Assembly (NCBI GenBank): GCA_024276995.1
Contig: JAJRWB010000021.1
Span: 1-64,000, forward strand
Length of the DNA: 64,000 nucleotides
Reading direction: 5' to 3'
From: Candidatus Eiseniibacteriota bacterium
Lineage (GTDB): Bacteria; Orphanbacterota; Orphanbacteria; Orphanbacterales; Orphanbacteraceae
Part shown: in pieces, positions 34,218 through 43,618 of the stretch
How the letters are laid out: every line of letters starts with the position of its first letter
Position numbering within the stretch: position 1 is the first letter of the stretch
Made by a program: the position numbers and the translations under genes
The notes under the pieces: model-generated
What the model saw: the letters and a program-made list of their open reading frames with translations, nothing else
Databases searched by the model: none
Told to the model about the DNA's origin: nothing

Positions 34218-36761
34218 TTATTGAAGCGTAAGAAGTACCTTGATGACTCCGGTGCCCGACGGCAATTCGCCGAGCGCCTTGCTGAGAACGGTGCCGACGG
34301 CCGGATCGTCGTCCCGCATGGCGTGTCCGGGGGTGTCCGACGTCACGAGAAGGTCGCCGATCCGAACGGGTCCGTTCTCGGCGGAAACCTTGCACGGTAC
34401 GATGCCGACCACGGCGAGAGGGACTTCGTCGAATTTCGAGGCCATATCCTCGATGCGGAAGACCTGCTCGTCTTCGACACCCTTCCCGTCGTATTCGGCG
34501 GACCGCGCTTCTCCGTACGGATTATCCCATTCCCGCTCGGAACCGAGGAATCCGGGCTTGGTGCTGTAGATCCCGGCTACAAGGGTGGAGCGGCTCGACG
34601 ACGATTTCTTAGTCGCTCTCGGATTGTCCGTGTCGATCACGAGGACGTCTCCCGCCTCGACGGTGGAAGCCCCGGGTGCGATGCGAATCATCTCGGCGAA
34701 ATCGGCGCCGCCGCCGCTGAAGGTGCCATCGGCGGTCACGTCGCCGTCGCCGAATACCCGGAAGACGATATTGTTTCCACGGGTCGCCTCGATAATCTGG
34801 CAATCGTCGCTCGAACCGGAGGTCACGGTAAGCTGGACGAGATCCAAATTCGCCGATAAGTCCGAGGAGTCGTTCACGCTGAGCCTCTCGTTGGGATTGT
34901 ATGTGCCGATACCAAAGTCGCCGTCACTTTCGATCGTCACAAAGGTATTGTCCGAGATCCCGGTGGAGCCGATCTTGAACCGGTCGGCCTGGCTGTCGTC
35001 GACGCCCATAGTGAACTTGCGATTGCCGTTCAGCGAGAAAGCGATCACGGGATCCCCGTCGCCTGAATTCGTGTTGTTCACCACAATGCCGTCATCATCC
35101 GTATCGGTTTGAACAACCAGTTTCTCCCCGGGGGCGCTCGAGCCGATACCGACATTCCCGGACGATCCGTCGAGTGTGAAGAGTGAATCGTTCACGCTCT
35201 CCAGACCGATCCTGAACCGGTCGGAATCGGAGTCGTCGACACCCATGACATATTCATTGCTGCCGCTTAGCTGAAAGCGGATCACCGGGTCGCCGCCGCC
35301 GGCGGTGTTGTTTATGTCGATGCCGTCTTCCGATTCGTCGCTCGTGATATCGATCTTCCTGTCGGGGGAATCCTCTTTTACACCGAAGTTGCCGTCCGGG
35401 TCGAGCGTGATGAGAGGATCGGTGATCGACGAGAGTCCGGACGTTCCGATTCGGAAGACATCTCCTTCGCCGTCATCCACGCCGATAATGAACTGGTTGG
35501 CGCCGCTGAGCTGAAAAGCGATCAACGGATCGCCGTCCGCGCCCGTGTTGTCGATGACGATACCGTCCATGTATTCCGAAGTCTCGATATGAAGTTTATA
35601 GAACGGAAATGTTCCGATGCCTACGTTGCCTGATTCCCGGTAGATGTCGCTGCCGCCGATGGTCCAGTCGCTGTCGGGCTGGGCCGGGTGCGTATGATCT
35701 CCGGCGGCCACCTCGTTCGCCCCGGTGCCCACCGGGAGACGCGACACGTTGATCGTTCCGGTGGTGATGTCGCTTCCGTCATGGTTGTGGGTGGCGGCGG
35801 CGAAGTCGACGGCGTCCATTCCGTCGAGCTGATCGGCGTTCAGGTTCGCCACCTTCGTCGTCGAGTTCACCGTGAGCGGCGGCGTCCCGTCCGGCTCCAC
35901 GGAAACGAGCTGGCCCGTCGCGCGGATCGAGCCGGCCACGTCGAGCTTCTTGCCGGGTGCGTCGATGCCGATCCCGATGTTGCCCGGGACACCGGCGTGC
36001 ATATCGTTTCCGGTCACCTCCCAGTCCGAATCGGAGGAATCGCCCGAGAGGAACGAGGAGATCCGGATCGTGTCGTCCGATGTCGTGACCTGGATCTGGT
36101 CCCCCGCCACGATCGTCACGCGATCGTACATGCCGTTGAGCGATCGCACCACCGTGTGATCCCTGATCTTCGGCGCCGAGACGGCGCTGTCTGCAAGCTG
36201 GGCCGGTCCGACGGAGGTGTCGGCGATGGAAAGCGTCACCTCGCCGCTCGTTCCGCCGCCCGCGAGCCCGGTGCCCGCGGTGACGCCGGTGATGTCGCCG
36301 CCGCCTCCCGGGGTCGTCCACTCGAGACCGTTTCCGTTGAAGACGATCGTCTGCCCGGCGGCGGCGCCCGCCGTGTCGATCTTCGAGAGCGTCACCGCGT
36401 TGTCGGCGATGCCCAGGGCGTACGGTACGGAGGAGAGAGCCCTTTTCGGGCCGAGTGCCGACCCGTCCACTTCGATACCGAGATAAAGTGTTTCATCGAA
36501 TTCGACGCTGTCCACTTCGAGCCGTGTTTCGTAGTAACCGCCGGCCACGTCGACATTCGATGTTTGTGACCAGACGGCGGCTTGCGTCGTGTCTTCGTAG
36601 ATTCGAAACGTGATCGCATACGAACCGGTGAGGGGAAGACCGTCGTCGTCGGTCAATACCCCCTGGACCTCCATCGTGCCGGGAACATCGGCTGTTGCGC
36701 CGGACGGAATCGTTCCGGCCAGAAGAATCACACCGGTGAAAAAGTGTTTCACAAGATTCAT
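34218..36761 (-). CDS. Large secreted fibre-like protein
   Basis: 847 residues with signal peptide (about 1-25). The N-terminal domain resembles those of secreted proteins starting GVLTDDDGLPLTGSY. The middle has phage-tail-fibre-like phrases (GNIGIGIDAPGKKLDV, SGNVGIGTFPFYKLHI) and a Gly-rich stretch, then three tandem repeats of about 75 residues. The C terminus (DFAEMIRIAPGASTVEAGDV ... VAGIYSTKPGFLG) is a domain common on surface fibres. AAGGAG precedes the chosen ATG by 7 bases. The partner gene upstream ends 48 bases before. It likely forms a surface filament or adhesin; there is no FlgD-like tail. Confidence 0.75.
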   Translation of the reverse strand: MNLVKHFFTGVILLAGTIPSGATADVPGTMEVQGVLTDDDGLPLTGSYAITFRIYEDTTQAAVWSQTSNVDVAGGYYETRLEVDSVEFDETLYLGIEVDGSALGPKRALSSVPYALGIADNAVTLSKIDTAGAAAGQTIVFNGNGLEWTTPGGGGDITGVTAGTGLAGGGTSGEVTLSIADTSVGPAQLADSAVSAPKIRDHTVVRSLNGMYDRVTIVAGDQIQVTTSDDTIRISSFLSGDSSDSDWEVTGNDMHAGVPGNIGIGIDAPGKKLDVAGSIRATGQLVSVEPDGTPPLTVNSTTKVANLNADQLDGMDAVDFAAATHNHDGSDITTGTINVSRLPVGTGANEVAAGDHTHPAQPDSDWTIGGSDIYRESGNVGIGTFPFYKLHIETSEYMDGIVIDNTGADGDPLIAFQLSGANQFIIGVDDGEGDVFRIGTSGLSSITDPLITLDPDGNFGVKEDSPDRKIDITSDESEDGIDINNTAGGGDPVIRFQLSGSNEYVMGVDDSDSDRFRIGLESVNDSLFTLDGSSGNVGIGSSAPGEKLVVQTDTDDDGIVVNNTNSGDGDPVIAFSLNGNRKFTMGVDDSQADRFKIGSTGISDNTFVTIESDGDFGIGTYNPNERLSVNDSSDLSANLDLVQLTVTSGSSDDCQIIEATRGNNIVFRVFGDGDVTADGTFSGGGADFAEMIRIAPGASTVEAGDVLVIDTDNPRATKKSSSSRSTLVAGIYSTKPGFLGSEREWDNPYGEARSAEYDGKGVEDEQVFRIEDMASKFDEVPLAVVGIVPCKVSAENGPVRIGDLLVTSDTPGHAMRDDDPAVGTVLSKALGELPSGTGVIKVLLTLQ
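34866..35575 (-). repeat. Three tandem 75-codon repeats within the fibre gene
   Basis: Each unit contains DGI-x-NNT ... DP-x-IAF-x-L-x-G, then a near-invariant GVDDSxxDRFxIG and an F/VGIG-x4-P closing phrase. The units diverge in sequence but keep length, so the array could expand or contract by recombination. Boundaries are approximate. Confidence 0.65.
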
Positions 36762-36809
36762 AACGAAACTCCTTGCGCCGCTCGTCACCATGCCGACCGG
36801 CTTCAGCGA

Positions 36810-39038
36810 TCAGCGAAGACGGACCATGCGCGCCGTTTGCACGTTCGCGCCGGCTTCCAGACGGAGGAAGTAGACGCCCGGACCGGTCGGTCGCCCTCTG
36901 TTATCCCGTCCGTCCCATGTTGCGATATGGCCGCCCGCCGATTCGTTCCCCCGGACGAGTGATCGGACGAGACGTCCGTTCACGCCGTATACCGCAAGGT
37001 TCGTGGTGCCGCCGGCGGGGAGGGAATAGCGAATCGAAAAGGTGCTCTTCGACGGGTTCGGGTAGGGCGTCCGCAAGCGGAATACCACCGGCGGCGCCGT
37101 GGGGGCATAATGATTCGCCCGGAGGAGTTCCACCGGACCGGCCACGATCTTCACGCGCCTTTCCCTCTCTCCCGGCGCGGGCACGATGCGAACGGTTTCT
37201 TCCCCGTCGATTCGCCGGATCTCGCCGGTCGTGTCGTCTGCGATGTACACTTCGATGCCGGCGGGGATCTCCCCGGTGGAGGCGGCGGTCAGCTCCGTCT
37301 CATCTTCGGTGCGGAACCGGAGAACCACGTTCCACGTTTCGATTTCGTCGATCACCTCCCGGAAGTCGGCGCTCAGCTCGTCGGGGAAAGAGATCCCGTC
37401 GCCCGGCTCGATGGCGATCATCGCCGGACGGCCGCCGGGTAAGGGCGGGTTGAGGTGATCCCGCGAATCGAAACGATCCGATGATCCGCGCAAGGCGCCG
37501 ATCACGATCGTCCCCTCCTCGCCGGGAGACGAGAGGCGAATCGAGATCGCCCACCCGTCCTCGCCGTTTTCGGGGATTCTGTCCGCCAGCGCGGTCTTCG
37601 ATGCGCCGTTCGATTCGACGGCGGGCACGAGAAGGTCGAGCGAAGCGCCCGAGAGATTGTTCACGAAATAGCCGTGCCACGGCTCGAGCGTGGCGGCGAT
37701 CCGGTACGATCCGGCGGTGTCGTCGAAGACGTACTCGTACGCGGCGTTTTCGATCAGCCCGCTGTCCGCCGCTTCCTCGACGGTAAGCGTCGATCCGCCG
37801 CCGATCGACACGCGGCAATCGCCCCACGCCACGTCGTAGGCGAAAGGTTGTCCCATCTGGCTCCACCAGACGCTCCCCGCTCCCCCTTCGAGGGGAATCG
37901 CGTAATACGTCTCGCCGTCGTCCGGGTAGACCGACAGACCCGATACGTCGTACGTCTTGTCGGACGCCGTCACGAGCCAGAATCCCTCGCCGGCATCGAA
38001 CGGCCTGCCCGTGTCGGCGGGGTACTCGATCACCGAATCCACAGCCTGCGACCATCCGCCGAGGCGCCAGCTCTCCACCGAGAACGCGCCGAGGTCGTCG
38101 CCGAGAACGTCGGCGACCGTCGCCCCCGTGGTGTTCAGCGGTGCGGAGATCATCGTGTGATGACGCGACTCCACGGTGGGGGACACCGCGTCGGTGACCT
38201 CCACGGGAATCCGGACGGGCGTTTCGGCGGGCACCGCCGGAGTGGTCGTCTTCTTCTCTCCCGCAAACGCCTCCACGTAGTATTCCACTCCACGGATTCC
38301 GACGAGCGATCCGGGAATCGCCGCCGACAATGTCACCGAGTCGTCGAGGGACATCGCCGCGCTTCGCCATGCGGCGTCCCCCTCGCCTCCCAGGCGGTAA
38401 TAGACCATGCCCGAATCGAGGTTGAAGTTGCCGACGGCGCTTATCGTTGCCTGTGTACCGGCGGGCACGACCGACGGAGAGGCGGCCACGCTGAGCGCCA
38501 GGATGCCGCTTGTTCCGTGGAGCGGCATCTTCCAGACCCCCTGCGCCGGGTCATTGGTGGTCACCTCGATGGTATCGAAGACATCGCCCTCTCCCGACGG
38601 GGTGAACGTGATCGGTACGAGGAACGTGTCGCCGGAAGGAACGAGTTCATCCGCCAGTGGCTTGGCGAGGTGGAAGGGAGAAGGGTCGCCGGCAAAGGAA
38701 AAGGCGCCGAGGAGGAGCGTCGTTCCACCCGGATTCGAGACGGAAACGGTTTCGGTCACCGCGAAGGCGCCGGCATTGCCGAAATCGACCGATTCCGCGT
38801 CCACCGCCAGGACCGGTCTCGCGAAGATCGGGAAGAATCCCTCGGAGTTCGTGGCGGTCGCCGATTTCATCGTTCCCGAACCGAGTCCGCCCACGACGGT
38901 CATCGAATGGAAGGAACCCCCCGAGAGTCGTCCTCCGCCGCATGTCACCGAGCTCCAGCGGGATTCGTACGATAAAACCGTCCCCGCGGCGACGGCGAGT
39001 ACGGAGGCCACGACGATCATTCTCGCGAATGTTTTCAT
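36810..39038 (-). CDS. Large secreted protein with FlgD-like tail
   Basis: 742 residues. Signal peptide (about 1-23), then a choice-of-anchor / ASH-like domain (SVDFGNAGAFAVTETVSVSN ... HGTSG), further beta domains, a region beginning HHTMISAPLNTTGATV and a region with WGDCRVSIGGGSTLTVEEA. The C-terminal FlgD-like sorting domain starts TPYPNPSKSTFSIRYSL and ends MVRLR. No catalytic motif is recognisable; a structural or adhesive role is likely. It is probably the first gene of a four-gene operon that ends with the K+ channel-receiver fusion. Confidence 0.75.
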   Translation of the reverse strand: MKTFARMIVVASVLAVAAGTVLSYESRWSSVTCGGGRLSGGSFHSMTVVGGLGSGTMKSATATNSEGFFPIFARPVLAVDAESVDFGNAGAFAVTETVSVSNPGGTTLLLGAFSFAGDPSPFHLAKPLADELVPSGDTFLVPITFTPSGEGDVFDTIEVTTNDPAQGVWKMPLHGTSGILALSVAASPSVVPAGTQATISAVGNFNLDSGMVYYRLGGEGDAAWRSAAMSLDDSVTLSAAIPGSLVGIRGVEYYVEAFAGEKKTTTPAVPAETPVRIPVEVTDAVSPTVESRHHTMISAPLNTTGATVADVLGDDLGAFSVESWRLGGWSQAVDSVIEYPADTGRPFDAGEGFWLVTASDKTYDVSGLSVYPDDGETYYAIPLEGGAGSVWWSQMGQPFAYDVAWGDCRVSIGGGSTLTVEEAADSGLIENAAYEYVFDDTAGSYRIAATLEPWHGYFVNNLSGASLDLLVPAVESNGASKTALADRIPENGEDGWAISIRLSSPGEEGTIVIGALRGSSDRFDSRDHLNPPLPGGRPAMIAIEPGDGISFPDELSADFREVIDEIETWNVVLRFRTEDETELTAASTGEIPAGIEVYIADDTTGEIRRIDGEETVRIVPAPGERERRVKIVAGPVELLRANHYAPTAPPVVFRLRTPYPNPSKSTFSIRYSLPAGGTTNLAVYGVNGRLVRSLVRGNESAGGHIATWDGRDNRGRPTGPGVYFLRLEAGANVQTARMVRLR

Positions 39039-39210
39039 TTACCGGCCACTCCGAAGTTGAAGCAGAACAGGAAAACCCACTTTTACGTAGGATCGGACAG
39101 ATTGCGGGAATCTTGACGGTTTTGCTTCGACTCTGGAAATGCCTCTCCGTGCGCTTCATGCCGGGCACGCCGGACCAGGCTTTTCGTCCCCTCCCACCGG
39201 GCGAACCTCC

Positions 39211-39239
39211 TTGTGAAGAGTCGCCGGGAACGATACAAT
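39211..39239 (+). promoter_or_regulatory. Promoter of the O-antigen-ligase-like gene
   Basis: TTGTGA, a 17-base spacer and TACAAT form a good sigma-70 promoter about 35 bases before the ATG. The same CGATACAAT core recurs before the OPA transporter gene at 60.6 kb. Confidence 0.65.
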
Positions 39240-39274
39240 TCGCCATCGATCGGTGACGGGACGACCATCGGACA

Positions 39275-40465
39275 ATGAAAAAAATCGCTATTCTGGAAAA
39301 CATTCTCTTCTTTTTTCTCCTCGCCTTCCTTCTCGCGTCGCCGGCTTCGGTGGCGTACTCGGAGATCGCTCTCGCCGCGGTGGTGGTGCTCCTGCTTCTT
39401 CGCGCCCTGATCCGCCGGGGGACTTTCGCCCCTCTTCGGGCGATTCCCCGCGCGAAGCGGATCTGCCGCCCCATGATCTTCTGGGCGGCCGCCTCCACGC
39501 TGGCCGCGATCTTCGCCCGCTACCGCATGGCGACGATTCTGAAGCTGCCGAAGCTCCTCATTCTCCTTCTCGTGTTTCTTCTCCCGGCGCTTCTCACGAA
39601 CTTCAGACGGCTTCGCCACGCCGTGGCCGCCCTCATTCTCGGCGGAGTGATCACTTCCGCCTACGGGATCGGTTATTACATGAACGATCCTTCCACGCGG
39701 CTCGGCGGCTTCGTGGGGAACTACATGAGCACCGCCGGGATCCTGATGATTCTCCTTCTCGTTTCCTTCGGCATTCTTTTTCGCGGAAGAGTGGGGGGCG
39801 CGCTCGAGTGGATCGTCATCGGGGCGATACCCGTGCTTCTCGTCGCGCTCTACCTCACGAACACGAGAGGCGCGTGGATCGGCTTCATCGCCGGTCTCGC
39901 GTTCATGGCGCTCGTCGCTTCCAGGCGGCTCCTTCTCGTTCCCGTCCTCTTCGTGGCGCTCCTCATGGCCGTTCCCGGAGGAGCGCGCAGCACGGCGCTC
40001 TCCGCCGTCGAACCGGGGAACTCGAGGAACCGGGAAAGGCTGTTCATGTGGAAAGCGGGACTCGAAATCTTTCGCGATCATCCCCTCGTCGGCGTCGGCC
40101 TGGCGGGAATGCGCGAAACATATCTCAATTATCGCGACCCGCGGGCGAAGGAGAAGGCGGTCCACCTGCACAGCGTTCCGATCCAGGTTCTTGCGAGCAG
40201 CGGAATCGTCGGCTTCGCCGCGTGGGCCTACCTGTTCGGCTCGCTCTTGTTATGGCTGCGCACGGCCGCGGTGCGCGTGCAAAAGGGCCCGCCGCTGGTG
40301 CGCGGCCTCGTGACGGGCGCTCTCGGCGCCTCGGCGGGCTTCCTCGTGAACGGCCTGGTGGAGTGGAACATCGGGGATGTCGAGGTGATCACCGTCTTCT
40401 GGTCGACCATCGGGTTGGCACTCGCCGCCGTGGCATGCCACGGCGGGAAGGGGGCGGCGAAGTGA
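39275..40465 (+). CDS. O-antigen ligase / polymerase-like membrane protein (Wzy_C)
   Basis: 396 residues with about ten membrane helices. The conserved Wzy_C loop reads LTNTRGAWIGFIAG, and the later periplasmic HLHSVPIQVLASSGIVGF carries the conserved His. Family knowledge: these GT-C-fold proteins transfer or polymerise lipid-linked oligosaccharides onto lipid A-core or proteins at the periplasmic face. The next gene overlaps by GTGA, so the two are translated together. Ligase and polymerase cannot be separated by sequence alone. Confidence 0.8.
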   Translation: MKKIAILENILFFFLLAFLLASPASVAYSEIALAAVVVLLLLRALIRRGTFAPLRAIPRAKRICRPMIFWAAASTLAAIFARYRMATILKLPKLLILLLVFLLPALLTNFRRLRHAVAALILGGVITSAYGIGYYMNDPSTRLGGFVGNYMSTAGILMILLLVSFGILFRGRVGGALEWIVIGAIPVLLVALYLTNTRGAWIGFIAGLAFMALVASRRLLLVPVLFVALLMAVPGGARSTALSAVEPGNSRNRERLFMWKAGLEIFRDHPLVGVGLAGMRETYLNYRDPRAKEKAVHLHSVPIQVLASSGIVGFAAWAYLFGSLLLWLRTAAVRVQKGPPLVRGLVTGALGASAGFLVNGLVEWNIGDVEVITVFWSTIGLALAAVACHGGKGAAK

Positions 40466-42183
40466 GCGAACCTCGTTCCGGCACGTCGACCACGGCGATT
40501 TCGGCGCTCATCGTTCTTGCGGTCCTCGTCTCCTACGTGCCCGCCATGAGGGCGGGGTATGTCTGGGATGACGATGCCTACGTCACCCGGAACGAGCAGC
40601 TCCGTTCTCCCGCCGGCCTCGCGAGGATCTGGTTCGTCCCCAGCGCCACGCCCCAGTACTACCCGGCGGTTCACACCTCGTTCTGGCTCGAGTACAGGCT
40701 GTGGGGACTCGCACCGGCCGGCTACCACGCGGTCAATATCGTGCTTCACGCGCTGTCGGCGGTTCTCCTCCTCAGGCTGCTCCTCTTTCTCCGCTTTCCC
40801 GCGGCGGTGCTCGGTGCGCTCCTCTTCGCCCTTCACCCGGTTCATGTCGAATCGGTCGCATGGATCACCGAGCGAAAGAACGTCCTCTCCGGCCTTTTCT
40901 ACCTCGCCGCCCTCTTCGTCGCGCTCCGCTGGTTCGACCCCGACGACACACGCCCGGGGGAAAAACGAAGGGCGCGGACCCTCGCGTGGGCGTATCTCCT
41001 CTTTCTTCTCGCGCTGCTGAGCAAGTCGGTGACCGCCACCCTCCCCGTGGTGATCGGTATCGTTCTCTACTGGAAGCGGGGCGCTCTCCGGCGGCGCGAT
41101 ATCATCGCGCTTCTCCCCTTTCTCGCCACGGGAGCGGCGTCGGGGCTCTTCACGGCGTATCTCGAAAAAACCCACGTCGGCGCCGCAGGGATGGCGTGGG
41201 CGTGGTCGATCCCTGAACGATTCCTCATCGCCGGCCGGGCGCTCTGGTTCTACGTGGGGAAGCTCGTATGGCCGTCGAACCTGATATTTGTTTATCCCCG
41301 ATGGAAGATCGACGGAGGAACGTGGTGGCAGTACGGGTTTCCTCTTTCCGCGGCCGCCGCCGTTCTTCTCCTCTGGAGACTTCGCGCGCGGATCGGCCGC
41401 GGACCGTTCGCGGCGGTACTCTGCTATGGCATCACCCTTTTTCCCGCTCTCGGATTTCTGGCGGTCTACCCGATGCGCTACTCCTTCGTGGCGGATCACT
41501 TCCAGTACCTTGCGAGCATCCCGATACTGATCCTCATCGCCTTCTCGCTGCGCGCGCTTTTCTTCCGGGCCGTCCGGGGCGCACCGGCGCGAGCCGCCGG
41601 GATCGGTTTCGTCGCCCTTCTTCTCGGCGTTCTCACGTGGAACCAGTGCGGCGCCTACAAGGATGAAGAAACACTCTGGCGCGCGACGATCGCGCGCAAT
41701 CCTCGCTCCTCGATGGCGCACAACAATCTCGGTGTGCTGCTTATGAGGGAAGGAAGGGTGGAGGAGGCGGGAGAGCATATTCTCAAGGCGATCCGCATCG
41801 ATCCGACGAATCACGAGGCGTTCGCCGCCAGGGGCAATCTTCTGGCCCGGCAGGGGATGGAGGACGAGGCGATCGAGTCGTACAGGCGCTCTCTCGAGAT
41901 CGATCCCCATTACGCCCTCGCCGCGTATAACTTGGGGAACATGTATAGGGAGCGGGGCGAAACGGAAAAGGCGATCGATCTCTACCGGCGGGCGATCGCC
42001 TCGCGGGAAGGTTACTTCGGCCCGTTGCTGAACCTCTCGCTTCTCCTGGGAAGTCTCGACCGGTGGGACGAGGCGGCGGAAGTGTGCGCCGAAGCGATCC
42101 GCTTCTTCCCCGGCGACGAGCGGCTCAGCGATCTGAGAATCGAGATCGAAAAACACCGGGAGGAGTCATCCCCCGCCGGCTGA
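40462..42183 (+). CDS. TMTC-like membrane glycosyltransferase with C-terminal TPRs
   Basis: 573 residues. The N-terminal 390 form a polytopic GT-C domain with the first-loop acidic motif VWDDDAYVTRNEQL and the hallmark HPVHVESVAWITERKNVL. The C-terminal 170 are four to five TPR units (for example AHNNLGVLLMREGRVEEAGE). The same architecture occurs in eukaryotic TMTC O-mannosyltransferases. Expected role: transfer of a sugar from a polyprenyl carrier to protein or glycan outside the membrane, with TPRs recognising the acceptor. The start is GTG overlapping the ligase-like gene's stop. Confidence 0.85.
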   Translation: MSEPRSGTSTTAISALIVLAVLVSYVPAMRAGYVWDDDAYVTRNEQLRSPAGLARIWFVPSATPQYYPAVHTSFWLEYRLWGLAPAGYHAVNIVLHALSAVLLLRLLLFLRFPAAVLGALLFALHPVHVESVAWITERKNVLSGLFYLAALFVALRWFDPDDTRPGEKRRARTLAWAYLLFLLALLSKSVTATLPVVIGIVLYWKRGALRRRDIIALLPFLATGAASGLFTAYLEKTHVGAAGMAWAWSIPERFLIAGRALWFYVGKLVWPSNLIFVYPRWKIDGGTWWQYGFPLSAAAAVLLLWRLRARIGRGPFAAVLCYGITLFPALGFLAVYPMRYSFVADHFQYLASIPILILIAFSLRALFFRAVRGAPARAAGIGFVALLLGVLTWNQCGAYKDEETLWRATIARNPRSSMAHNNLGVLLMREGRVEEAGEHILKAIRIDPTNHEAFAARGNLLARQGMEDEAIESYRRSLEIDPHYALAAYNLGNMYRERGETEKAIDLYRRAIASREGYFGPLLNLSLLLGSLDRWDEAAEVCAEAIRFFPGDERLSDLRIEIEKHREESSPAG

Positions 42184-42207
42184 AAAGGACGTCTCCCCTC
42201 CACGCGA

Positions 42208-43302
42208 TCAGTTGCAACTCCCGATACCGCGGTCTTTCCCGATGATCCGGGCGAGTTCGCGGGCCACCATGTCGTGGGCCTTTTCATTCGGATGCTGGTC
42301 GGTGGGATGCACCCAGAGCGACCTGTCTTCGGTGCCCCTGAAAAGGGGAAGGAGGTCGATGAACACGGCGTTATCGCCTCCCGCCTCTTCCACGACGCGG
42401 CCGATCTTCCGGTGGATCGATTCGAACGGATACGATTCGTCGAGGTGAAAGAGAATGGGGAAGCAAAGGACGTAGCAAGGTATTCTTCTCTCCACGCAGA
42501 TATCCAGAATCGCGACGAGCGATTTCTTCGCTTCAAGCCATCCCGCGCTCCCGTCCTCGTAGAGGCCGCGATAGTAATCGATCGTCTGCCCGGTGATCTT
42601 TCTCGTCCTCGCGATCTGCCAGATCAGCCGGGGGAGCCTGAAACGAAAGAGAAACGTATCGGGGGGAAGGGGATCGGGGAGCCCTTCGGAAACGCGGTTC
42701 TCCCTCTCTCTTCGCACCGGCTCGCCCGTCGTGTCGTCCACCGTGAAGAGCATCGGTTCCGCGTCGTTCAGCGTGAACCCAAGAACCACGATGTCCGGAT
42801 CCCAACCGAGTACTTCCTCCCGGAGGAGCTGGAGCGATTGCGTCGTGTTGTAACCGCCCACGCCGAAATTGTAGCTCTCGAACCGCACCGACTTTTCCGG
42901 CGAAACCGATTTGTTCAGGTATTGCGATGTTCGTTCGGCGAACGTGCGCCCGTCGCGCACTCCCTCGCCGAAAGTGAAGGAATCACCGAGAAAGGCGATG
43001 CGAACGGTGTTTGCGCCCTTCGTGTGAAGAAACTCCCGGCCCCGGAAACCGGCCGAGTTCGTCGTATGGGTGATCGCGTAGTCGATCCGATCGCCGTCGT
43101 AGACGAAGACGATCTCCTTCGACGGCGCGTTCCTGTAGCGGAACTCGCCCTTGTCGTTCTCGCGGAAGTCGAATTGACCCTCGCGGGAATGGGCGAGGTA
43201 GAACCGGGGGAGGTTCTTCTCCTTGAGAACGAACTCCACGGCACTCAGCCCCACGGCGAGGCTGAGCGCCAGGAGAAACAGTTTCAGCGCCGCGTCTTTC
43301 AT
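42208..43302 (-). CDS. Membrane-anchored SGNH/GDSL hydrolase-like protein, second paralog
   Basis: 364 residues with an N-terminal membrane segment. Block I reads IAFLGDSFTFGEGV, block III-like VLGFTLNDAEP, and the terminal Asp-His block HPTDQHPNEKAH. Domain order and the ending match the SGNH protein at 9.6-10.6 kb. It converges on the TMTC-like gene. Upstream lies a structured region with a small ORF and a terminator, so its expression may be controlled by attenuation. A role in glycan esterification or de-esterification is plausible but unproven. Confidence 0.78.
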   Translation of the reverse strand: MKDAALKLFLLALSLAVGLSAVEFVLKEKNLPRFYLAHSREGQFDFRENDKGEFRYRNAPSKEIVFVYDGDRIDYAITHTTNSAGFRGREFLHTKGANTVRIAFLGDSFTFGEGVRDGRTFAERTSQYLNKSVSPEKSVRFESYNFGVGGYNTTQSLQLLREEVLGWDPDIVVLGFTLNDAEPMLFTVDDTTGEPVRRERENRVSEGLPDPLPPDTFLFRFRLPRLIWQIARTRKITGQTIDYYRGLYEDGSAGWLEAKKSLVAILDICVERRIPCYVLCFPILFHLDESYPFESIHRKIGRVVEEAGGDNAVFIDLLPLFRGTEDRSLWVHPTDQHPNEKAHDMVARELARIIGKDRGIGSCN

Positions 43303-43463
43303 GCCGGGCTTTCCTCCGGGGCGATAGTAGGCGGCGAAGTGCCGGCGGGCAACCCTTTACGCGGTGCGCCCGGCGGTTCCGCCCGCTTCGAAAGGGACCT
43401 TCGTGGCCGTCACGTGTCGAGGAGGATCGCCGTGGTCGACCGAAGCCTCCGCCCCGGGCAATG

Positions 43464-43497
43464 GAAACGGCCCCGTCCTCGCGGACGGAGCCGTTTC
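43464..43497 (-). terminator. Strong hairpin with GNRA loop
   Basis: An 8-bp and a 6-bp helix separated by one mismatch form a 14-bp stem. On the minus strand the loop is GCGA, a GNRA tetraloop, and the stem ends GCCGTTTC. The T-run is only three bases. Because only minus-strand features lie on its upstream side, it most likely ends or attenuates transcription toward the SGNH gene. Confidence 0.6.
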
Positions 43498-43500
43498 AGA

Positions 43501-43598
43501 CTTCAGCATCGGTGGCGTTGGGTTACCCTTCTCGGGGTCAGCCCGTACAAAGCCACGTGCGTGGAAGGCACCCCTAAGGGAACGCCACCTCCACTAAG
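43501..43598 (-). ncRNA. Candidate rod-shaped structured RNA
   Basis: About 100 bases fold into one long interrupted helix: GGTGGCGTT with AACGCCACC (9 bp, 43511-43519 with 43581-43589), CCCTT with AAGGG, GGGGT with ACCCC and a terminal CCAC/GTGG hairpin, all nested. It is directly followed (minus strand) by the GNRA-loop terminator. This is the only gap over 500 bases without a conventional gene. I could not match it to SRP RNA, 6S RNA, tmRNA or a TPP riboswitch. It is either a small RNA gene or the attenuator of the SGNH gene. Confidence 0.5.
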
Positions 43599-43618
43599 CC
43601 GGATCTATCAGAATTCAA
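43574..43618 (-). CDS. 14-codon ORF with a perfect ribosome-binding site
   Basis: On the minus strand AGGAGGTGATCC (43620-43631) is a 12-base perfect complement of the 3' end of 16S rRNA. The GGAGG core lies 7 bases before a TTG that opens LNSDRSGLVEVAFP and a TAG stop. Its coding bases include one arm of the 9-bp helix of the structured RNA, so translating it would melt that helix, as in leader-peptide attenuation. Whether the peptide is made is unknown; the ribosome-binding match is too long to be likely by chance. Confidence 0.4.
   Translation of the reverse strand: MNSDRSGLVEVAFP

Noticed and set aside
34866-35575. CRISPR or satellite array
   Set aside because: The repeats are diverged 75-codon protein units in frame within a secreted protein, without spacers.
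40228-42156. 642-codon minus-strand ORF opposite the TMTC-like gene
   Set aside because: It is highly charged and low-complexity with no domain, and is an antisense shadow of a well-recognised family on the plus strand.
43537-43575. TPP-riboswitch-like pieces (GGGGTGCC and GGCTGA) on the minus strand
   Set aside because: The second arm with the CCTGA and GCG-x-AGGGA elements is missing and the spacing is wrong; the pieces are part of the rod-like fold.
43498-43600. Signal-recognition-particle RNA or 6S RNA
   Set aside because: The rod shape fits, but the conserved GGAA loop with its AGCAGC/GUCAGG partner of SRP RNA, and the large central bubble of 6S RNA, were not found.
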